55,204 nt of DNA from Vreelandella olivaria (GCF_023507745.1 NZ_JALPZO010000113.1:1-55204), one strand, 5' to 3'. Positions 1 through 9,425 are shown, numbered from the stretch's first letter. Translations and numbers: made by a program. Notes: generated by a model not told the origin, from the letters alone.

Positions 1-108
1 AATTATATCGAAATGTTTTACAACCCAAAGCGCCGACACGGCACAAGTGATAACTTGTCACCGGTTGAGTATGAAAGGCGTTACTTTAAGAGCCTAACAG
101 GTGTCTAG
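1..108 (+). CDS. IS3-family transposase OrfB, C-terminal end (partial)
   Basis: Frame 1 is open from the window edge to a TAG at 106-108 and gives 35 residues. They include FYNPKRRHGT and SPVEYERRYF, the characteristic end of the rve/DDE integrase-type OrfB of IS3 elements (usual form: FYNxxRRHxxLxxxSPxEFE). The catalytic D, D and E residues lie upstream and are not visible. The gene would cut and join IS ends. It overlaps the truncated 3' end of tniQ on the opposite strand, which places the insertion inside tniQ. Confidence 0.8.
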   Translation, partial: NYIEMFYNPKRRHGTSDNLSPVEYERRYFKSLTGV

Positions 109-126
109 AATATCCGGGGCGGTTCA
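1..126 (+). mobile_element. Right end of an IS3-family insertion sequence
   Basis: The first 126 bases hold the last codons of an IS3-family transposase. They are followed by a terminus that reads TGAACCGCCCCGG on the bottom strand, a typical IS3-subgroup terminal inverted repeat as I remember it. The element ends at about 126 inside the tniQ reading frame. Its left end and the target duplication lie outside the window. The boundary is inferred from the inverted-repeat start, not from a matched pair of ends. Confidence 0.75.
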
Positions 127-1136
127 TGGCTTGGTGGTGTGCGATAGCAATGAGTTACGGCTGGGCTATCGGATAAGAGGGCTATCATCGGCAAAAGAGC
201 TACCGGTGGTGGTTTTCGTTGGTCATGAAGCGCTGTAGCCTTTACATCAGCATTAATAAAAGTTTTAACAGTTTCCTCTAGATCAATACTCAGCAAACGT
301 TTTACCGCAACGAGTAATTCTCTACGCTCAGAAGCAGGCAGCAGCTCAAACGACAATCCTGACAAGGGCATCATGCTAGCAGTAATTGGTATACCTAAAG
401 ATCCTAGAGCATCAGCAAATGCTGACTCAGGACGTCGACTTGCGCGCCGTACCACGCTGAGGAAAAAACCAGCAATTGAAAACCATTCTGCAACGGCGAT
501 AGAGTTACCACCAACCGTGGCTATATCGTTCTTTAAAACGCGATCCGCCATCTTCTGGAAGGCTAACTCTTCAAGCGAAAGAGCTGTACACATGGTCTTA
601 CGAAAATCGTATTTGCACCGACTACACTGAGCTAAATGTACATCCTCGGCTATCAGCCGATGGGGCTCGATAGGTGCTTTGCAGGCAGGGCACTCATCGA
701 CCAGTTGTACACCATGCACGCTACAACCTGTATGCCAAGCAAGCCGCCAGTGTCGGCGAAGATAGGGGACTAAATCCCCCATAAAGCACAAAGGACAAAA
801 TTGCTGTCCACCACGGTGTGTCCGATTTCTGGTGCCCAGTGCTAGCAACCATGGCCAGGTGCGTGTTTCCGGTAAAGAGTAACCAGCAATTCTTTCGCAA
901 TCATAGCGTAATGCAGATTTCTGAAACTCGGAGGATGAGATGCCTGAAGCGTTTTTTAATGGACTCATTCTTACATCAGGAATTTCTCTATCGATATCCC
1001 GCGTCCAAACGCGCCATTTTGGCCAGATAGCCCCCGTAAGCACCAAAGGATCACAACCCTGCCTCAACGCCGCCCTGACTAACCATGACGAAAGAGACTC
1101 ATCATGTAGCAGTGGTACATTGAGTGCCCACGGCAT
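105..1136 (-). pseudogene. tniQ: TniQ-family transposon targeting protein, 3' end cut by IS3
   Basis: The N-terminal part (PLLHDESLSSWLVRAA) and the Cys/His cluster (CPLC, then HTGCSVHG, CPAC and CSRC, around residues 117-178) are the TniQ signature: a zinc-binding domain that links target recognition to TnsC. TniQ/TnsD proteins choose the insertion site in Tn7-like elements. The last five or six codons (through a TAG at 105-107) are read from the IS3 inverted repeat, so the native C-terminus is missing. About 337 native residues remain, and whether the product still works is unknown. The gene overlaps the tnsC stop by one base, so it belongs to the same transcript. Confidence 0.85.
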
Positions 1137-2020
1137 TAGAGCGTTATTTCCCTAATACCGCGCGTTGGCCGCACCCAGGACTTGCTCTTAATGACTTTCT
1201 CATCAATGCGCTCAGCACCGGAAAGAATAGCGGCGTTAGCACATTCGATAAGCAGCCGGTGCAGGTCTCCAAAGTTACCCCCGGATATCGCGTGGAGTTG
1301 TGTGGCCAGTTGTGGTTCATGCAAATGGGAGGGCTCTTTGAGCGGCAAAATCTTCTCAAATCCGGCAAGCAGTTTCTGAAAATCTTGATTGAGCTCCCAC
1401 TTAGGTAAAGCTACGACGTCAAAGCGACTTGCATGCTGCGGGTCTGAATGAAGTACACGCACCGCATCCTGCGTCCCAACGCCAACGATCGGTATCATTA
1501 ACTCATTACACAGGAGTTTGATGGCATTCATCGTTTCGCGCTGTTTAACGGCCCCGCCTGTTAAAAGTGAGTGAAATTCATCGATGATCAGTAAACGAGT
1601 ATGGCAGGCTCGAAGTTGATGGATTACCTGGTAGCGCAGCTTGGGAACAGGATCTGTGGGACGGTAGGGAGCCCAAAAACTCTCCAACACCGCGATATAA
1701 AGGCTTTTCTCATCAGCACTCGGTGGGGCCTGAGTCACAATAACGGGCTTCACCGGCTCAGCGTCTTCATTGACGTAACCTTCTCCGTACTGTTTGTGAA
1801 AACGCTGGACGATGGTTGTCTTACCGTTATTAGAGTCTCCAACGATAAGTAGATTCGGCATTCGAGGCCGGCTTGGTTTCTCCATCAAACCTCGCATGGC
1901 TTCAATAATACGATTTGCCAACGGATAGCCCAACCATCTTGGCTGATCCATAAAATCAATTCGCTCTTTCGCTGAAAGCCCCAAGATATGCCGAAGGGCA
2001 GGATGGAGGTGTGTGCTCAT
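1136..2020 (-). CDS. tnsC: TnsC/TniB-type transposition AAA+ ATPase
   Basis: This 294-residue AAA+ protein has a Walker A motif GDSNNGKTT at residues 61-69 and a Walker B LLIIDEFH around 143-150. A sensor-like segment PIVGVGT follows near residue 180. The length fits the compact TniB/TnsC branch rather than Tn7 TnsC itself, which is much longer. TnsC proteins form ATP-dependent filaments on target DNA and bridge the TniQ target selector to the TnsAB transposase. The start overlaps the tnsB stop as ATGA, and the stop overlaps the tniQ start, which indicates translational coupling. No frameshift or missing motif is seen. Confidence 0.92.
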   Translation of the reverse strand: MSTHLHPALRHILGLSAKERIDFMDQPRWLGYPLANRIIEAMRGLMEKPSRPRMPNLLIVGDSNNGKTTIVQRFHKQYGEGYVNEDAEPVKPVIVTQAPPSADEKSLYIAVLESFWAPYRPTDPVPKLRYQVIHQLRACHTRLLIIDEFHSLLTGGAVKQRETMNAIKLLCNELMIPIVGVGTQDAVRVLHSDPQHASRFDVVALPKWELNQDFQKLLAGFEKILPLKEPSHLHEPQLATQLHAISGGNFGDLHRLLIECANAAILSGAERIDEKVIKSKSWVRPTRGIREITL

Positions 2021-3945
2021 GATATATCCCAGTTCACATCGATATCACCTGTTAACAGCCCATCACTATTGGAGAGTGCTTCTTGAGGTGCAGTAGTTTC
2101 AGGCGTATTCGAAAGAGGAGCTGCAGGTGTCACTTTTTTCTCATGCTCTTTACGTCGTTGAGCTTGCCGCCGGCTTCTTTTAGTCCGCGCCTGGGACTCC
2201 TCAACATGGGTTCGTAACTCACTAATAGCGCGTAGGATTTCTGTCTCATTAACTGAGTTTCTTCCTTCCTGGCGAAGACGCGCTTTGGCCTGGGCATATT
2301 CCCATACACTCATCGATGGAAGTGCTAGATTCGCAAAAGGAATTCGGAAATATTGCCCCAGTTCCGGGTCTTTGAACCAAATTGAGCTAATGTCGCGTGG
2401 GTCACGCCTAAAAACGAAGGTTCGTTTCTTGCTTGGGGTGTCTGGATCTTTTGCATTGATCCAAGGCCTTATTGCTTCATCGTAATAGTTGATGCCATCG
2501 ATGGTCACACCAAAGGTCTGAATCGTGCGTTGAAAGCTTGGCAAAAAATCGAGCAACACAGAGAGCCTATCAGCTGGCCTTGGAGCTAAACCACCCCCCT
2601 GCACGTCGGCATTGCCAAACACACCGATTTCCCATTTTTTCATAGGCGACATACCGATTCCGGTATGTAAGCGCTGGTGATAAACCTTACAGATTAACGC
2701 CACAAGCCACTCTTCAAACTCGCTCTTAGTCATAGAGGCGTGCTTCTCCGAGTCGTACCCCTCTTTGTCCTTGATTGAAGAGAAGGTAGTGCCTGGAAGA
2801 TTATGAATCTCCTTAAGAAGCGAACCTAACACTCGCTCAATGTGACCACCGTAGCGAGGTTGTTTTACGGGCCGAAATTCAAGGTTAATCCCATAGGCTA
2901 AACATGAACGCCGAAAGGTCTCTGAACGGAAATCAGGACCGTTATCGACATGAATCGTGTTTGGCGTACCCCATACCGGCCAGTCAGCCTCAACATTATG
3001 CAACAGCAGCCATTCATCCTTGGGGAGCATGGAATGGGCCACGCACATGCCTACCGAAGTCTCAGAGGGAGGGTCAAATGAAAGATAGTAACCAGTGACT
3101 ACTCGGCTACAAACGTCCATAGCGAGTGTTATCCATGGTCGCCCAATGGGCTTGCGATAAACATCATCGACCAAAATAATATCGGCGGGTGTGTGGTCAA
3201 TTTGCATCACGGCTAACGGATAATCAGCATTCGGAAATTTTCCAGCGGCCGGCTGAAACCTGTTGATGGCTTTTTCTCTAAAGCCATGTCCACGCAACCT
3301 ATCACGCTCAGGTATGGAACGAATGCGAGCTCGCACAGTGCCAGGGCTAGGAGGGTCGATACGTCGTTCATGACAACGTCGCATTACTTCCTGAACAGCC
3401 TTTTGGGCTGAAGGGCGCTGTAACGTCAAATAAACCTCTTTGATAACCTCCTGAATGACTGCCTCTGCATGAGCGGGTATACGTGAATTACCTTTTCTCC
3501 ACCCTCGCTTCTGAGGTATCAGAGCAAGTACAGAACCAGTAGCTCGATATCGTTTCAACCATCTATATAGAGTGGCCGTATCGATCCCTGTTTCTTTGGC
3601 ACGCTCCTCAGCCGCCTCACGTCCGATGGTATCCCGATCGATTAATGGCTTAATGATCGAGAAACGATGCTCTGCCTCACGCCAGTCCGAATCACCTACA
3701 TCAGACAAGTCAGGTGCGGGTCTGGTAGGTACGCTATCAATGGGCATCAACTCTTTTATTCGCAGTGGACTACTACGCCCAGACTCAACTGCAATGCCCA
3801 TGACAGTTTCAAAATCGAGCACCTGCGTGATTCGATAGATTATGTCTCCCTTTTGGACATGCTCACCCACCACGATTTGCACTTGTTGGCGTGTTAGCGT
3901 GACGACAGATTCTTGTTTAGGGGTATTGGAACGATAGTCACTCAT
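2017..3945 (-). CDS. tnsB: TnsB/TniA-type DDE transposase
   Basis: This 642-residue Mu/TnsB-type transposase has helix-turn-helix segments in the first 220 residues (for example DTATLYRWLKRY near 122-133). An RNase-H-like core follows with D250 (MQIDHTP), D334 (HVDNGPDF) and E370 (GGHIER), a D-35-E spacing. A basic, charged tail (RRQAQRRKEHEKK) follows the Mu-type C-terminal domain and could contact TnsC. TnsB binds the end repeats and cuts and joins the 3' ends. The start overlaps the end of tnsA by 8 bases. All catalytic residues are present, so the chemistry looks intact. Confidence 0.94.
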   Translation of the reverse strand: MSDYRSNTPKQESVVTLTRQQVQIVVGEHVQKGDIIYRITQVLDFETVMGIAVESGRSSPLRIKELMPIDSVPTRPAPDLSDVGDSDWREAEHRFSIIKPLIDRDTIGREAAEERAKETGIDTATLYRWLKRYRATGSVLALIPQKRGWRKGNSRIPAHAEAVIQEVIKEVYLTLQRPSAQKAVQEVMRRCHERRIDPPSPGTVRARIRSIPERDRLRGHGFREKAINRFQPAAGKFPNADYPLAVMQIDHTPADIILVDDVYRKPIGRPWITLAMDVCSRVVTGYYLSFDPPSETSVGMCVAHSMLPKDEWLLLHNVEADWPVWGTPNTIHVDNGPDFRSETFRRSCLAYGINLEFRPVKQPRYGGHIERVLGSLLKEIHNLPGTTFSSIKDKEGYDSEKHASMTKSEFEEWLVALICKVYHQRLHTGIGMSPMKKWEIGVFGNADVQGGGLAPRPADRLSVLLDFLPSFQRTIQTFGVTIDGINYYDEAIRPWINAKDPDTPSKKRTFVFRRDPRDISSIWFKDPELGQYFRIPFANLALPSMSVWEYAQAKARLRQEGRNSVNETEILRAISELRTHVEESQARTKRSRRQAQRRKEHEKKVTPAAPLSNTPETTAPQEALSNSDGLLTGDIDVNWDIS

Positions 3946-4615
3946 AATCTGGTATCCATACCTCCGAAAAGGGGCTAAATGGTTGAGCTATATCGCAATC
4001 TATCTGCCTTGTGGCCAACAAATGCCATAAATGAGAGATGCCCTCTGCGCGGTAAATACCCATAAAGTGTCGGGCAAGCAGATAATCTAATGACACTGCG
4101 CCCATCTCTCTAACCGTTTTCAACACTTCATGGCTCTCTTCATGAGGAAAGACCATTCGCTTGTATCGCGTTAGGAAAGTGATGTTTTCAAACGTCTTGT
4201 CTCTAATGCGACTTTCATCATGAATGCGAAAAGACCAGCCTTCGTTTTGGGCATGCCGCAGAGCAGCCTTCCATTTCGGTGACCAATCACGCCAATGCTC
4301 TTGCCACTTTGCCTGTGGCTTAACCTCAACCAACAATGGCTTCGGGTAGTCCTCGTAATGGCGACTGCCGAGGCGGTAATAAACCAAATAATCTGGGGTA
4401 TAGGTGTAACGTCTTCCAGTAACTGGATGGTGGAACGGAATCTCACATGGCTGAGAAATCACTCCCAATACGTTCAGGTCAAAGTCAGCCTTCACAAGAA
4501 AGTCACGTTCAAGCGTCGACTCGAAAGCGATAGATTCTTCGCCTCGAAACGCATAGAAGCCAGACACACTCCGGCGAGTAGGGCCGATTTTACGAACAGA
4601 TGTTGGAAGTGTCAT
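3938..4615 (-). CDS. tnsA: TnsA endonuclease of a Tn7-like transposon
   Basis: TnsA cleaves the 5' ends of the element so that the transposon moves by cut-and-paste. From the ATG at 4615 it has 225 residues. The restriction-enzyme-like core is visible as E36 in ESTLERDF, D75 in YTPDYL and E97-V-K99 in LLVEVKPQ, followed by a helical C-terminal part that in Tn7 binds TnsC. A TTG at 4630 is an alternative start but would lie over the first end repeat. Neither start has a strong ribosome binding site. The gene lies directly inside the transposon end, as in other tnsABC operons. Confidence 0.9.
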   Translation of the reverse strand: MTLPTSVRKIGPTRRSVSGFYAFRGEESIAFESTLERDFLVKADFDLNVLGVISQPCEIPFHHPVTGRRYTYTPDYLVYYRLGSRHYEDYPKPLLVEVKPQAKWQEHWRDWSPKWKAALRHAQNEGWSFRIHDESRIRDKTFENITFLTRYKRMVFPHEESHEVLKTVREMGAVSLDYLLARHFMGIYRAEGISHLWHLLATRQIDCDIAQPFSPFSEVWIPDYE

Positions 4616-4619
4616 GGAC

Positions 4620-4754
4620 TGTCGCACCAAATATTGAAAAATTAATGGCTTGTCGCAGCTATTTGCATACTTTTCGTCGCATTCAATTTTAAATAGATTA
4701 CCATAATAGACTGATATTACGCTTTAAGCGTCGCATTAATTGCCGAAAATGACA
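4620..4754. repeat. Transposon terminus with four TnsB-site-like repeats
   Basis: Four copies of (T/C)GTCGCA lie at 4620-4626, 4651-4657, 4675-4681 and 4729-4735, three of them followed by A/T-rich tracts. The outermost sits 20 bases inside the terminal TGT/ACA at 4752-4754. Seen directly: the motifs and their same orientation. Known: Tn7-type ends carry several TnsB sites of about 20 bp. Inferred: these are the TnsB sites, and because they sit just upstream of tnsA, bound TnsB could also repress the operon. The mate at the other end is not in the window. Confidence 0.7.
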
Positions 4755-5419
4755 GTGGCTCAAAACCGAAACCGGGAGAGATATCCCTTGCGCATCATGG
4801 GGTGCTGTTTTTAGACGAACTGCCGGAGTTTTCCCGCCATGTGCTTGAAGTCCTCCGCCAACCCTTGGAAACAGGAGAAATCCACCTCTCGCGAGCCAGC
4901 CACGAACGCCGTTACCCAGCACAATTTCAGTTAGTGGCCGCCATGAACCCTTGCCCCTGTGGCCATCTAGGTGACCCACGCCAGCGCTGCCAATGCACCG
5001 CCAGCCAGATTCAGCGCTATCAGGCGCGACTTTCCGGGCCACTGTTGGATCGCATCGACCTCCAGGTTGAAGTCCCCGCGCTACCACCGGAACAGCTCAC
5101 CGCCCAAACCCAAGGCGAGCCTTCCAGCGCGGTGCGCGAACGGGTAATGGCCGCCAGGGAACGGCAGATGGCGCGGGGCGCGCTGAACAGCCAACTAAGC
5201 GGCAAAGCCCTGGAAGCCGCCTGCGCACTGCACGATGAAGAACGCGCCTGGCTGGCAAGGGTACTGGAAAAGCTCAAACTTTCCGCCCGCGCCTACCATC
5301 GCGTGTTGCGGGTAGCACTTACCCTGGCCGACTTACAGGGCGAACCCAAACCCAGCCAACCGCACTTTATCGAAGCTATTGGCTACCGGCAGTTGGATAG
5401 GCTGTTGAAGGGGGCTTAA
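4755..5419 (+). pseudogene. comM: comM (YifB family Mg-chelatase-like AAA+ protein), 3' fragment
   Basis: The reading frame starts at the transposon junction with the segment SGSKPKPGEIS. It continues through the Walker-B-like VLFLDELPEF, the sensor segment AAMNPCPCG with the Cys cluster CGHLGDPRQRCQC, and LSGPLLDRIDLQ, to the C-terminal helical domain (AYHRVLRVALTLADL). The N-terminal Lon-like domain and the Walker A are on the other side of the insertion. ComM is a hexameric helicase that extends branch migration during natural transformation. No ATG is available at the new 5' end (first possible start GTG at 4802), so the gene should be inactive. Its stop overlaps the convergent flavin reductase stop by 2 bases. 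Confidence 0.9.
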
Positions 5420-5991
5420 CCGTAATGAGCCGCCAGCGTATCCACCAGCCGCTTGCAGAGAGCATCCAGCTTTTGACCGGTCGTCTCATCCTTCAGTCCG
5501 CCGGCTTCATTAAACGCACTGTTTGCCTTCCCTAGCGATAAGGGCTGTGGCAAGACGGTTAAACTCAGGTTCGCCAGTAACTGTTGCCCTATCGGCAGTG
5601 CACGGATGCCCCCTAACCCACCGGGGGAAGCCGCTACCAGCGCTGCCCATTTACCTGCAAAAAGCCCTAACCCAGGTGCCCCCCCATAGGGGCGCGAAAG
5701 CCAATCCAGCGTGTTTTTCAACAGCGGCGTAATAAAACCGTTGTACTCCGGTGATGCAATCAGCAGTGCCTGATGGTCGGCAAGAATCTCGCGCAACCTA
5801 AGCACATTCTCCGGCATACCCTGGGCTTCAATGTCGCCATCAAACAGCGGGCAGGGGTAGTCTTTTAAATCAACAAAGGTGGCCTGCCCACCCTGGGCCT
5901 CAATGCGCTGTGCTGCCAGTTTCGCTAGCTGTTTATTTAACGAACCTGCTCTGGCACTACCAGCAAATACAAGTATTTTGGGGGCTGTCAT
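5416..5991 (-). CDS. NADPH-dependent FMN reductase family protein
   Basis: This is a flavodoxin-like fold of about 191 residues from the ATG at 5991, which follows a strong AGGAGGATGAG ribosome site. The phosphate-binding FAGSARAGSLNKQLA near the N-terminus and the SPEYNGFITPLLKNTLDWLSR motif are typical of the NADPH:FMN/chromate reductase family (ChrR, SsuE and azoreductase-like). Members pass electrons from NAD(P)H to flavin, quinones or metals; the true substrate cannot be told from sequence. A longer reading to 6036 exists but would skip the good ribosome site. It lies 28 bases downstream of the hydrolase gene and is probably cotranscribed. Confidence 0.85.
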   Translation of the reverse strand: MTAPKILVFAGSARAGSLNKQLAKLAAQRIEAQGGQATFVDLKDYPCPLFDGDIEAQGMPENVLRLREILADHQALLIASPEYNGFITPLLKNTLDWLSRPYGGAPGLGLFAGKWAALVAASPGGLGGIRALPIGQQLLANLSLTVLPQPLSLGKANSAFNEAGGLKDETTGQKLDALCKRLVDTLAAHYG

Positions 5992-6019
5992 CTCATCCTC
6001 CTGGTCAAACTCAATCGTA

Positions 6020-6988
6020 TTAATGCACGTTTTCAATAAAGCTATCTAACGCCCTAAACAGCTCATCTCTTATCGGCTCGGCCTCGTTGACCAGGTGATG
6101 GCGGGCTTCCGGGTGGCGGTGAATCTCGGCATTGGGAAACTTCTCCGCCAGAATCGCCAGATTCCACTCCCAATCTACGGTTAAGTCCTGCTCGCCCTGC
6201 AGTATCAATGTCGGCAGCGGGTTGGGCTCCAGTGCCAACAAACGCGGCATCCAGCGCCGCATCGCGGTAATCCAGGCAATGCTTAAACGTTCGGGTTGCA
6301 GCGGATCCTGGTCGCGCAAAAAATCCGTGAACTGTTCATCGGTTGAGTTGGGCCGGTATTTACGCGGCAGCGCTTTCACAAACGGGCTTGCAATTAAGTG
6401 TAGCCAACTGGCCTGGCTCCACCGCCAGGGACGCACCAGCGGCGCCAATAGCACCAGGCCAGACCACCCTGCGGCCTCACGGCGGGTAAGCGCGTCGGTC
6501 GATAGTATGGCTGCCCCAGTACTCTGCCCGACACCCAGCCACGGTGTAGGAGCCATGCCCTGCGCTCGCAACATTTCCTGCACATACATTAAACAGTGCT
6601 GGTAATCGTCAAAATCTTCGATTTCTGCTCGTGGGCCACTGGAAAGACCATGGCCTGGCAGATCCCATAACACTACCCGCCAGCCTTTTGCCAACAGGCA
6701 GCTAAGCAGGTGACGATAAAGCCCCAGGTGGTCAAAGTAACCGTGAACGACAAAAGCAGTGCCGGTGGGAGCAGGGGGGCTCCACACCTGACACCACAGG
6801 GCAAAACGGCCGGTATCAATAAACCCGGCATGCACTTCGCTGGTATCGTTAAGTAGTGTTTCCAGACCGTAGTGGCGAAAGTAGTCATGCATGGCCTCCG
6901 TCAACGCTTCCCCCGGCGATAACCGGGAGAGCGGTAACTCGCCCGCTGCTTGCCTGAACAAGCCTTCCAAATGCTGGAAATCATGCAT
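6020..6988 (-). CDS. Alpha/beta hydrolase, lysophospholipase-like
   Basis: A serine hydrolase of 322 residues. The nucleophile elbow is GQSTG with Ser156. The segment VVHGYFDHLGLY gives the oxyanion region and VLWDLPGHGLSSGPR is the typical lid-entry motif. A late Asp (ILQGEQDLTVD) and a His (EARHHLVNE) complete the triad. This pattern fits the PldB/monoacylglycerol lipase group (Hydrolase_4). There is no signal peptide, so it is probably cytosolic. The ATG at 6988 was chosen because GGAGAGA precedes it; a TTG directly upstream is less likely. Substrate unknown. Confidence 0.82.
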   Translation of the reverse strand: MHDFQHLEGLFRQAAGELPLSRLSPGEALTEAMHDYFRHYGLETLLNDTSEVHAGFIDTGRFALWCQVWSPPAPTGTAFVVHGYFDHLGLYRHLLSCLLAKGWRVVLWDLPGHGLSSGPRAEIEDFDDYQHCLMYVQEMLRAQGMAPTPWLGVGQSTGAAILSTDALTRREAAGWSGLVLLAPLVRPWRWSQASWLHLIASPFVKALPRKYRPNSTDEQFTDFLRDQDPLQPERLSIAWITAMRRWMPRLLALEPNPLPTLILQGEQDLTVDWEWNLAILAEKFPNAEIHRHPEARHHLVNEAEPIRDELFRALDSFIENVH

Positions 6989-7195
6989 CAAAGTCTCTCC
7001 GTGAACGCCACTCTTCCATGGGCCCAGGCAGGCCAGCAGCGGCTGCCTCTCTCATCATTTGGTCGAGCATTTTGCTGCTTTAGGGTCTACGCTGTTTACA
7101 TGCCTCCTCAGGTGTGGAAGTATTTTCCATAAATCCACTTTTACCCTGACCGTGGTTCTTTAACAACCCACGGGCACCTTCACAGGAGAAACCCC

Positions 7196-9370
7196 ATGAG
7201 CGAGCGTATCACGCGTCACCGTTTACAGGTGGCAGCCGACCTAGACCGTTTCATCAACGAGCAGGCTCTGCCGGGAACTGGCGTCGATGAAAGCGCCTTC
7301 TGGGCTGGTGTCGATGCCCTGTTCCACGATTTGACCCCAAAAAACCGCCAACTACTCGAAGAGCGCGATACGCTGCAAGAGAAGCTGGATGTCTGGCACC
7401 GTGAAAATCCCGGCCCGGTGAACGATATGCCCGCTTACCGCCGTTTTCTGAAAGAGGCTGGCTACCTGGTTGAAGCACCAAACAATGTCAAAGCCACGAC
7501 CGCTAATGTTGACCGGGAAGTGGCGACTCAGGCAGGTCCGCAATTGGTCGTCCCGGTCAGCAACGCCCGTTACGCACTTAACGCGGCTAATGCACGCTGG
7601 GGCAGCCTGTACGATGCACTGTATGGAACCGATGCGATCTCGGAAGAAGATGGCGCTGAAAAAGGGGCCAGCTTCAACCCCAAGAGGGGTGAAAAAGTTA
7701 TCGCCTATGCCCGTGGCGTACTGGATCGTGCCGCGCCGCTGGCCACTGGCTCCCACCGGGATGCCGTAAAGTATGCCATTCGCGATGGACATCTGGTGGT
7801 TAGCCTGGAAGGCGGACGTGAAACCGGCCTGCAGGACTCTGGCAAACTCATTGGCTTCAACGGCGACACCTCAGCTCCTGAGTCGATCCTGCTGGCCAAT
7901 AACGGTCTGCACCTGGAAATTCAGATTGATGCCAGCCATCCGATTGGCAAAACCGACCCGGCGAACGTGAAAGACGTCGTGGTGGAAGCAGCCCTGACCA
8001 CCATTATGGACTGCGAGGACTCTGTCGCCGCAGTGGATTCAGAAGACAAAGTAGGTGTGTACAGCAACTGGCTCGGCCTGATGAAGGGCGACCTGGAAGA
8101 GAACATCGAGAAAGGCGGTAAAACCTTCACTCGTAAGCTCCATTCTGATCGCACCTGGCAGACCACCGATGGCGGCTCCATCACCCTGCCAGGGCGCTCA
8201 CTGATGTTCGTGCGTAATGTGGGCCACCTGATGACCACGCCAGCCATGCTGGACGAAAATGGCAACGAACTTCCGGAAGGCATTCTGGATGCGGTGGTCA
8301 CCTCCCTGATAGCCCTGCACGATCTGAAGAAAGATGCCGACCAGCCACGCAACTCGCGCACCGGCTCTGTGTACATCGTGAAACCCAAAATGCACGGCCC
8401 TAAAGAAGTCGCCTTTGCCAACGAGCTGTTTGGCCGGGTGGAAGACATTCTGGGCATGAGCCGCGATACCCTGAAAATGGGCATCATGGATGAAGAGCGC
8501 CGTACCACGGTGAATCTAAAAGCATGTATTACTGAAGCGGCCTCCCGTGTTGCCTTTATCAATACCGGCTTCCTCGACCGTACCGGGGACGAGATGCATA
8601 CCGCGATGGAAGCGGGCCCGATGGTGCGCAAGGGCGATATGAAAAGCGCCGCCTGGATTCAGGCCTACGAGAAGAGCAACGTACAAGTGGGCCTTGCCTG
8701 TGGGCTGCGTGGCCGCGCCCAGATCGGTAAAGGCATGTGGGCCATGCCGGACCTGATGCACAGTATGCTTGAGCAGAAAATCGGCCACCCGAAAGCAGGT
8801 GCCAACACCGCTTGGGTACCTTCGCCCACAGCAGCAACCCTACATGCACTGCATTACCATCAGGTGAGTGTGAGCGATGTCCAGCGTGAACTGGAGGCTC
8901 AGGGTGAGCCGGACTTTCTGGACGATCTGCTAACCGTGCCGGTGGCGGAAAACGCAAACTGGTCTGATGAGGAAATTCAACAAGAGCTGGATAACAACTG
9001 CCAGGGTATTCTGGGCTACGTCGTACGCTGGGTGGAGCACGGCGTGGGCTGCTCCAAGGTACCGGATATCCACAATGTTGGCCTGATGGAAGACCGCGCG
9101 ACCCTGCGCATCTCCAGCCAACATATCGCCAACTGGCTGCACCACGGCATTGTCGATGCACCGCGAGTGGAAGAGACCCTCAAGCGTATGGCCAAAGTGG
9201 TGGATGAGCAGAACGCAGGTGATCCAACCTACACCGCCATGAGTGCTGATTTCGAAGACTCTACCGCCTTCAAGGCCGCTTCTGATCTGGTATTCAAAGG
9301 GCGCGTACAGCCGTCTGGCTACACCGAGCCGCTACTGCATGAGTGGCGTCAGGTACACAAGGCCAAATAA
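7196..9370 (+). CDS. glcB: Malate synthase G
   Basis: At 724 residues this matches the full length of the G isoform. It condenses glyoxylate with acetyl-CoA to malate, the second step of the glyoxylate bypass, and allows growth on acetate and glycolate. The TIM-barrel core shows [14 protein letters not shown] (acidic metal and glyoxylate site), [24 protein letters not shown] and GIMDEERRT. The [11 protein letters not shown] segment near residue 515 and the C-terminal WLHHG region are also typical. An AGGAGA ribosome site precedes the ATG. The gene stands alone with its own terminator; no glcC or aceA neighbour is present. Confidence 0.97.
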   Translation: MSERITRHRLQVAADLDRFINEQALPGTGVDESAFWAGVDALFHDLTPKNRQLLEERDTLQEKLDVWHRENPGPVNDMPAYRRFLKEAGYLVEAPNNVKATTANVDREVATQAGPQLVVPVSNARYALNAANARWGSLYDALYGTDAISEEDGAEKGASFNPKRGEKVIAYARGVLDRAAPLATGSHRDAVKYAIRDGHLVVSLEGGRETGLQDSGKLIGFNGDTSAPESILLANNGLHLEIQIDASHPIGKTDPANVKDVVVEAALTTIMDCEDSVAAVDSEDKVGVYSNWLGLMKGDLEENIEKGGKTFTRKLHSDRTWQTTDGGSITLPGRSLMFVRNVGHLMTTPAMLDENGNELPEGILDAVVTSLIALHDLKKDADQPRNSRTGSVYIVKPKMHGPKEVAFANELFGRVEDILGMSRDTLKMGIMDEERRTTVNLKACITEAASRVAFINTGFLDRTGDEMHTAMEAGPMVRKGDMKSAAWIQAYEKSNVQVGLACGLRGRAQIGKGMWAMPDLMHSMLEQKIGHPKAGANTAWVPSPTAATLHALHYHQVSVSDVQRELEAQGEPDFLDDLLTVPVAENANWSDEEIQQELDNNCQGILGYVVRWVEHGVGCSKVPDIHNVGLMEDRATLRISSQHIANWLHHGIVDAPRVEETLKRMAKVVDEQNAGDPTYTAMSADFEDSTAFKAASDLVFKGRVQPSGYTEPLLHEWRQVHKAK

Positions 9371-9395
9371 GCTATCCCGCTGACTGGCCCAACCA

Positions 9396-9425
9396 GCCCC
9401 AAGGCTCGCTCCTTGGGGCTTTTTT
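9396..9425 (+). terminator. Rho-independent terminator of glcB
   Basis: A perfect 9-bp stem GCCCCAAGG/CCTTGGGGC with a 6-base loop is followed by six T residues, 25 bases after the glcB stop. It separates glcB from the thioesterase gene. Confidence 0.95.

Larger units (their letters stand above)
1..4754 (-). mobile_element. Tn7-like transposon, one end, inserted in comM
   Basis: Four contiguous minus-strand genes (tnsA, tnsB, tnsC, tniQ) read away from a terminus at about 4754. There the bottom strand starts with TGT and carries repeated (T/C)GTCGCA motifs. Immediately outside, the reading frame of comM resumes at its GSKPKPGEIS segment. Seen: gene order, repeats and the split host gene. Known: AbaR/Tn6022-type Tn7 relatives use comM as a favoured site, and Tn7 relatives make 5-bp duplications, so bases 4755-4759 are the expected duplication. 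The other end, the cargo and the 5' part of comM are outside the window, so the element's size and any extra targeting genes cannot be judged. Base composition is more A/T-rich than the flanking host genes. Confidence 0.88.

Noticed and set aside
1..4754. CRISPR-associated transposon
   Set aside because: The tnsABC-tniQ set would fit, but no cas gene, repeat array or guide-like sequence is visible in the part within the window, and integration in comM suggests fixed-site targeting. The unseen remainder prevents complete exclusion.
7921..8631. 236-codon open frame on the minus strand inside glcB
   Set aside because: It is fully antisense to a malate synthase with clear family motifs. Its composition is Ser/Arg-rich as expected from an opposite-strand shadow, and it has no ribosome site or domain.
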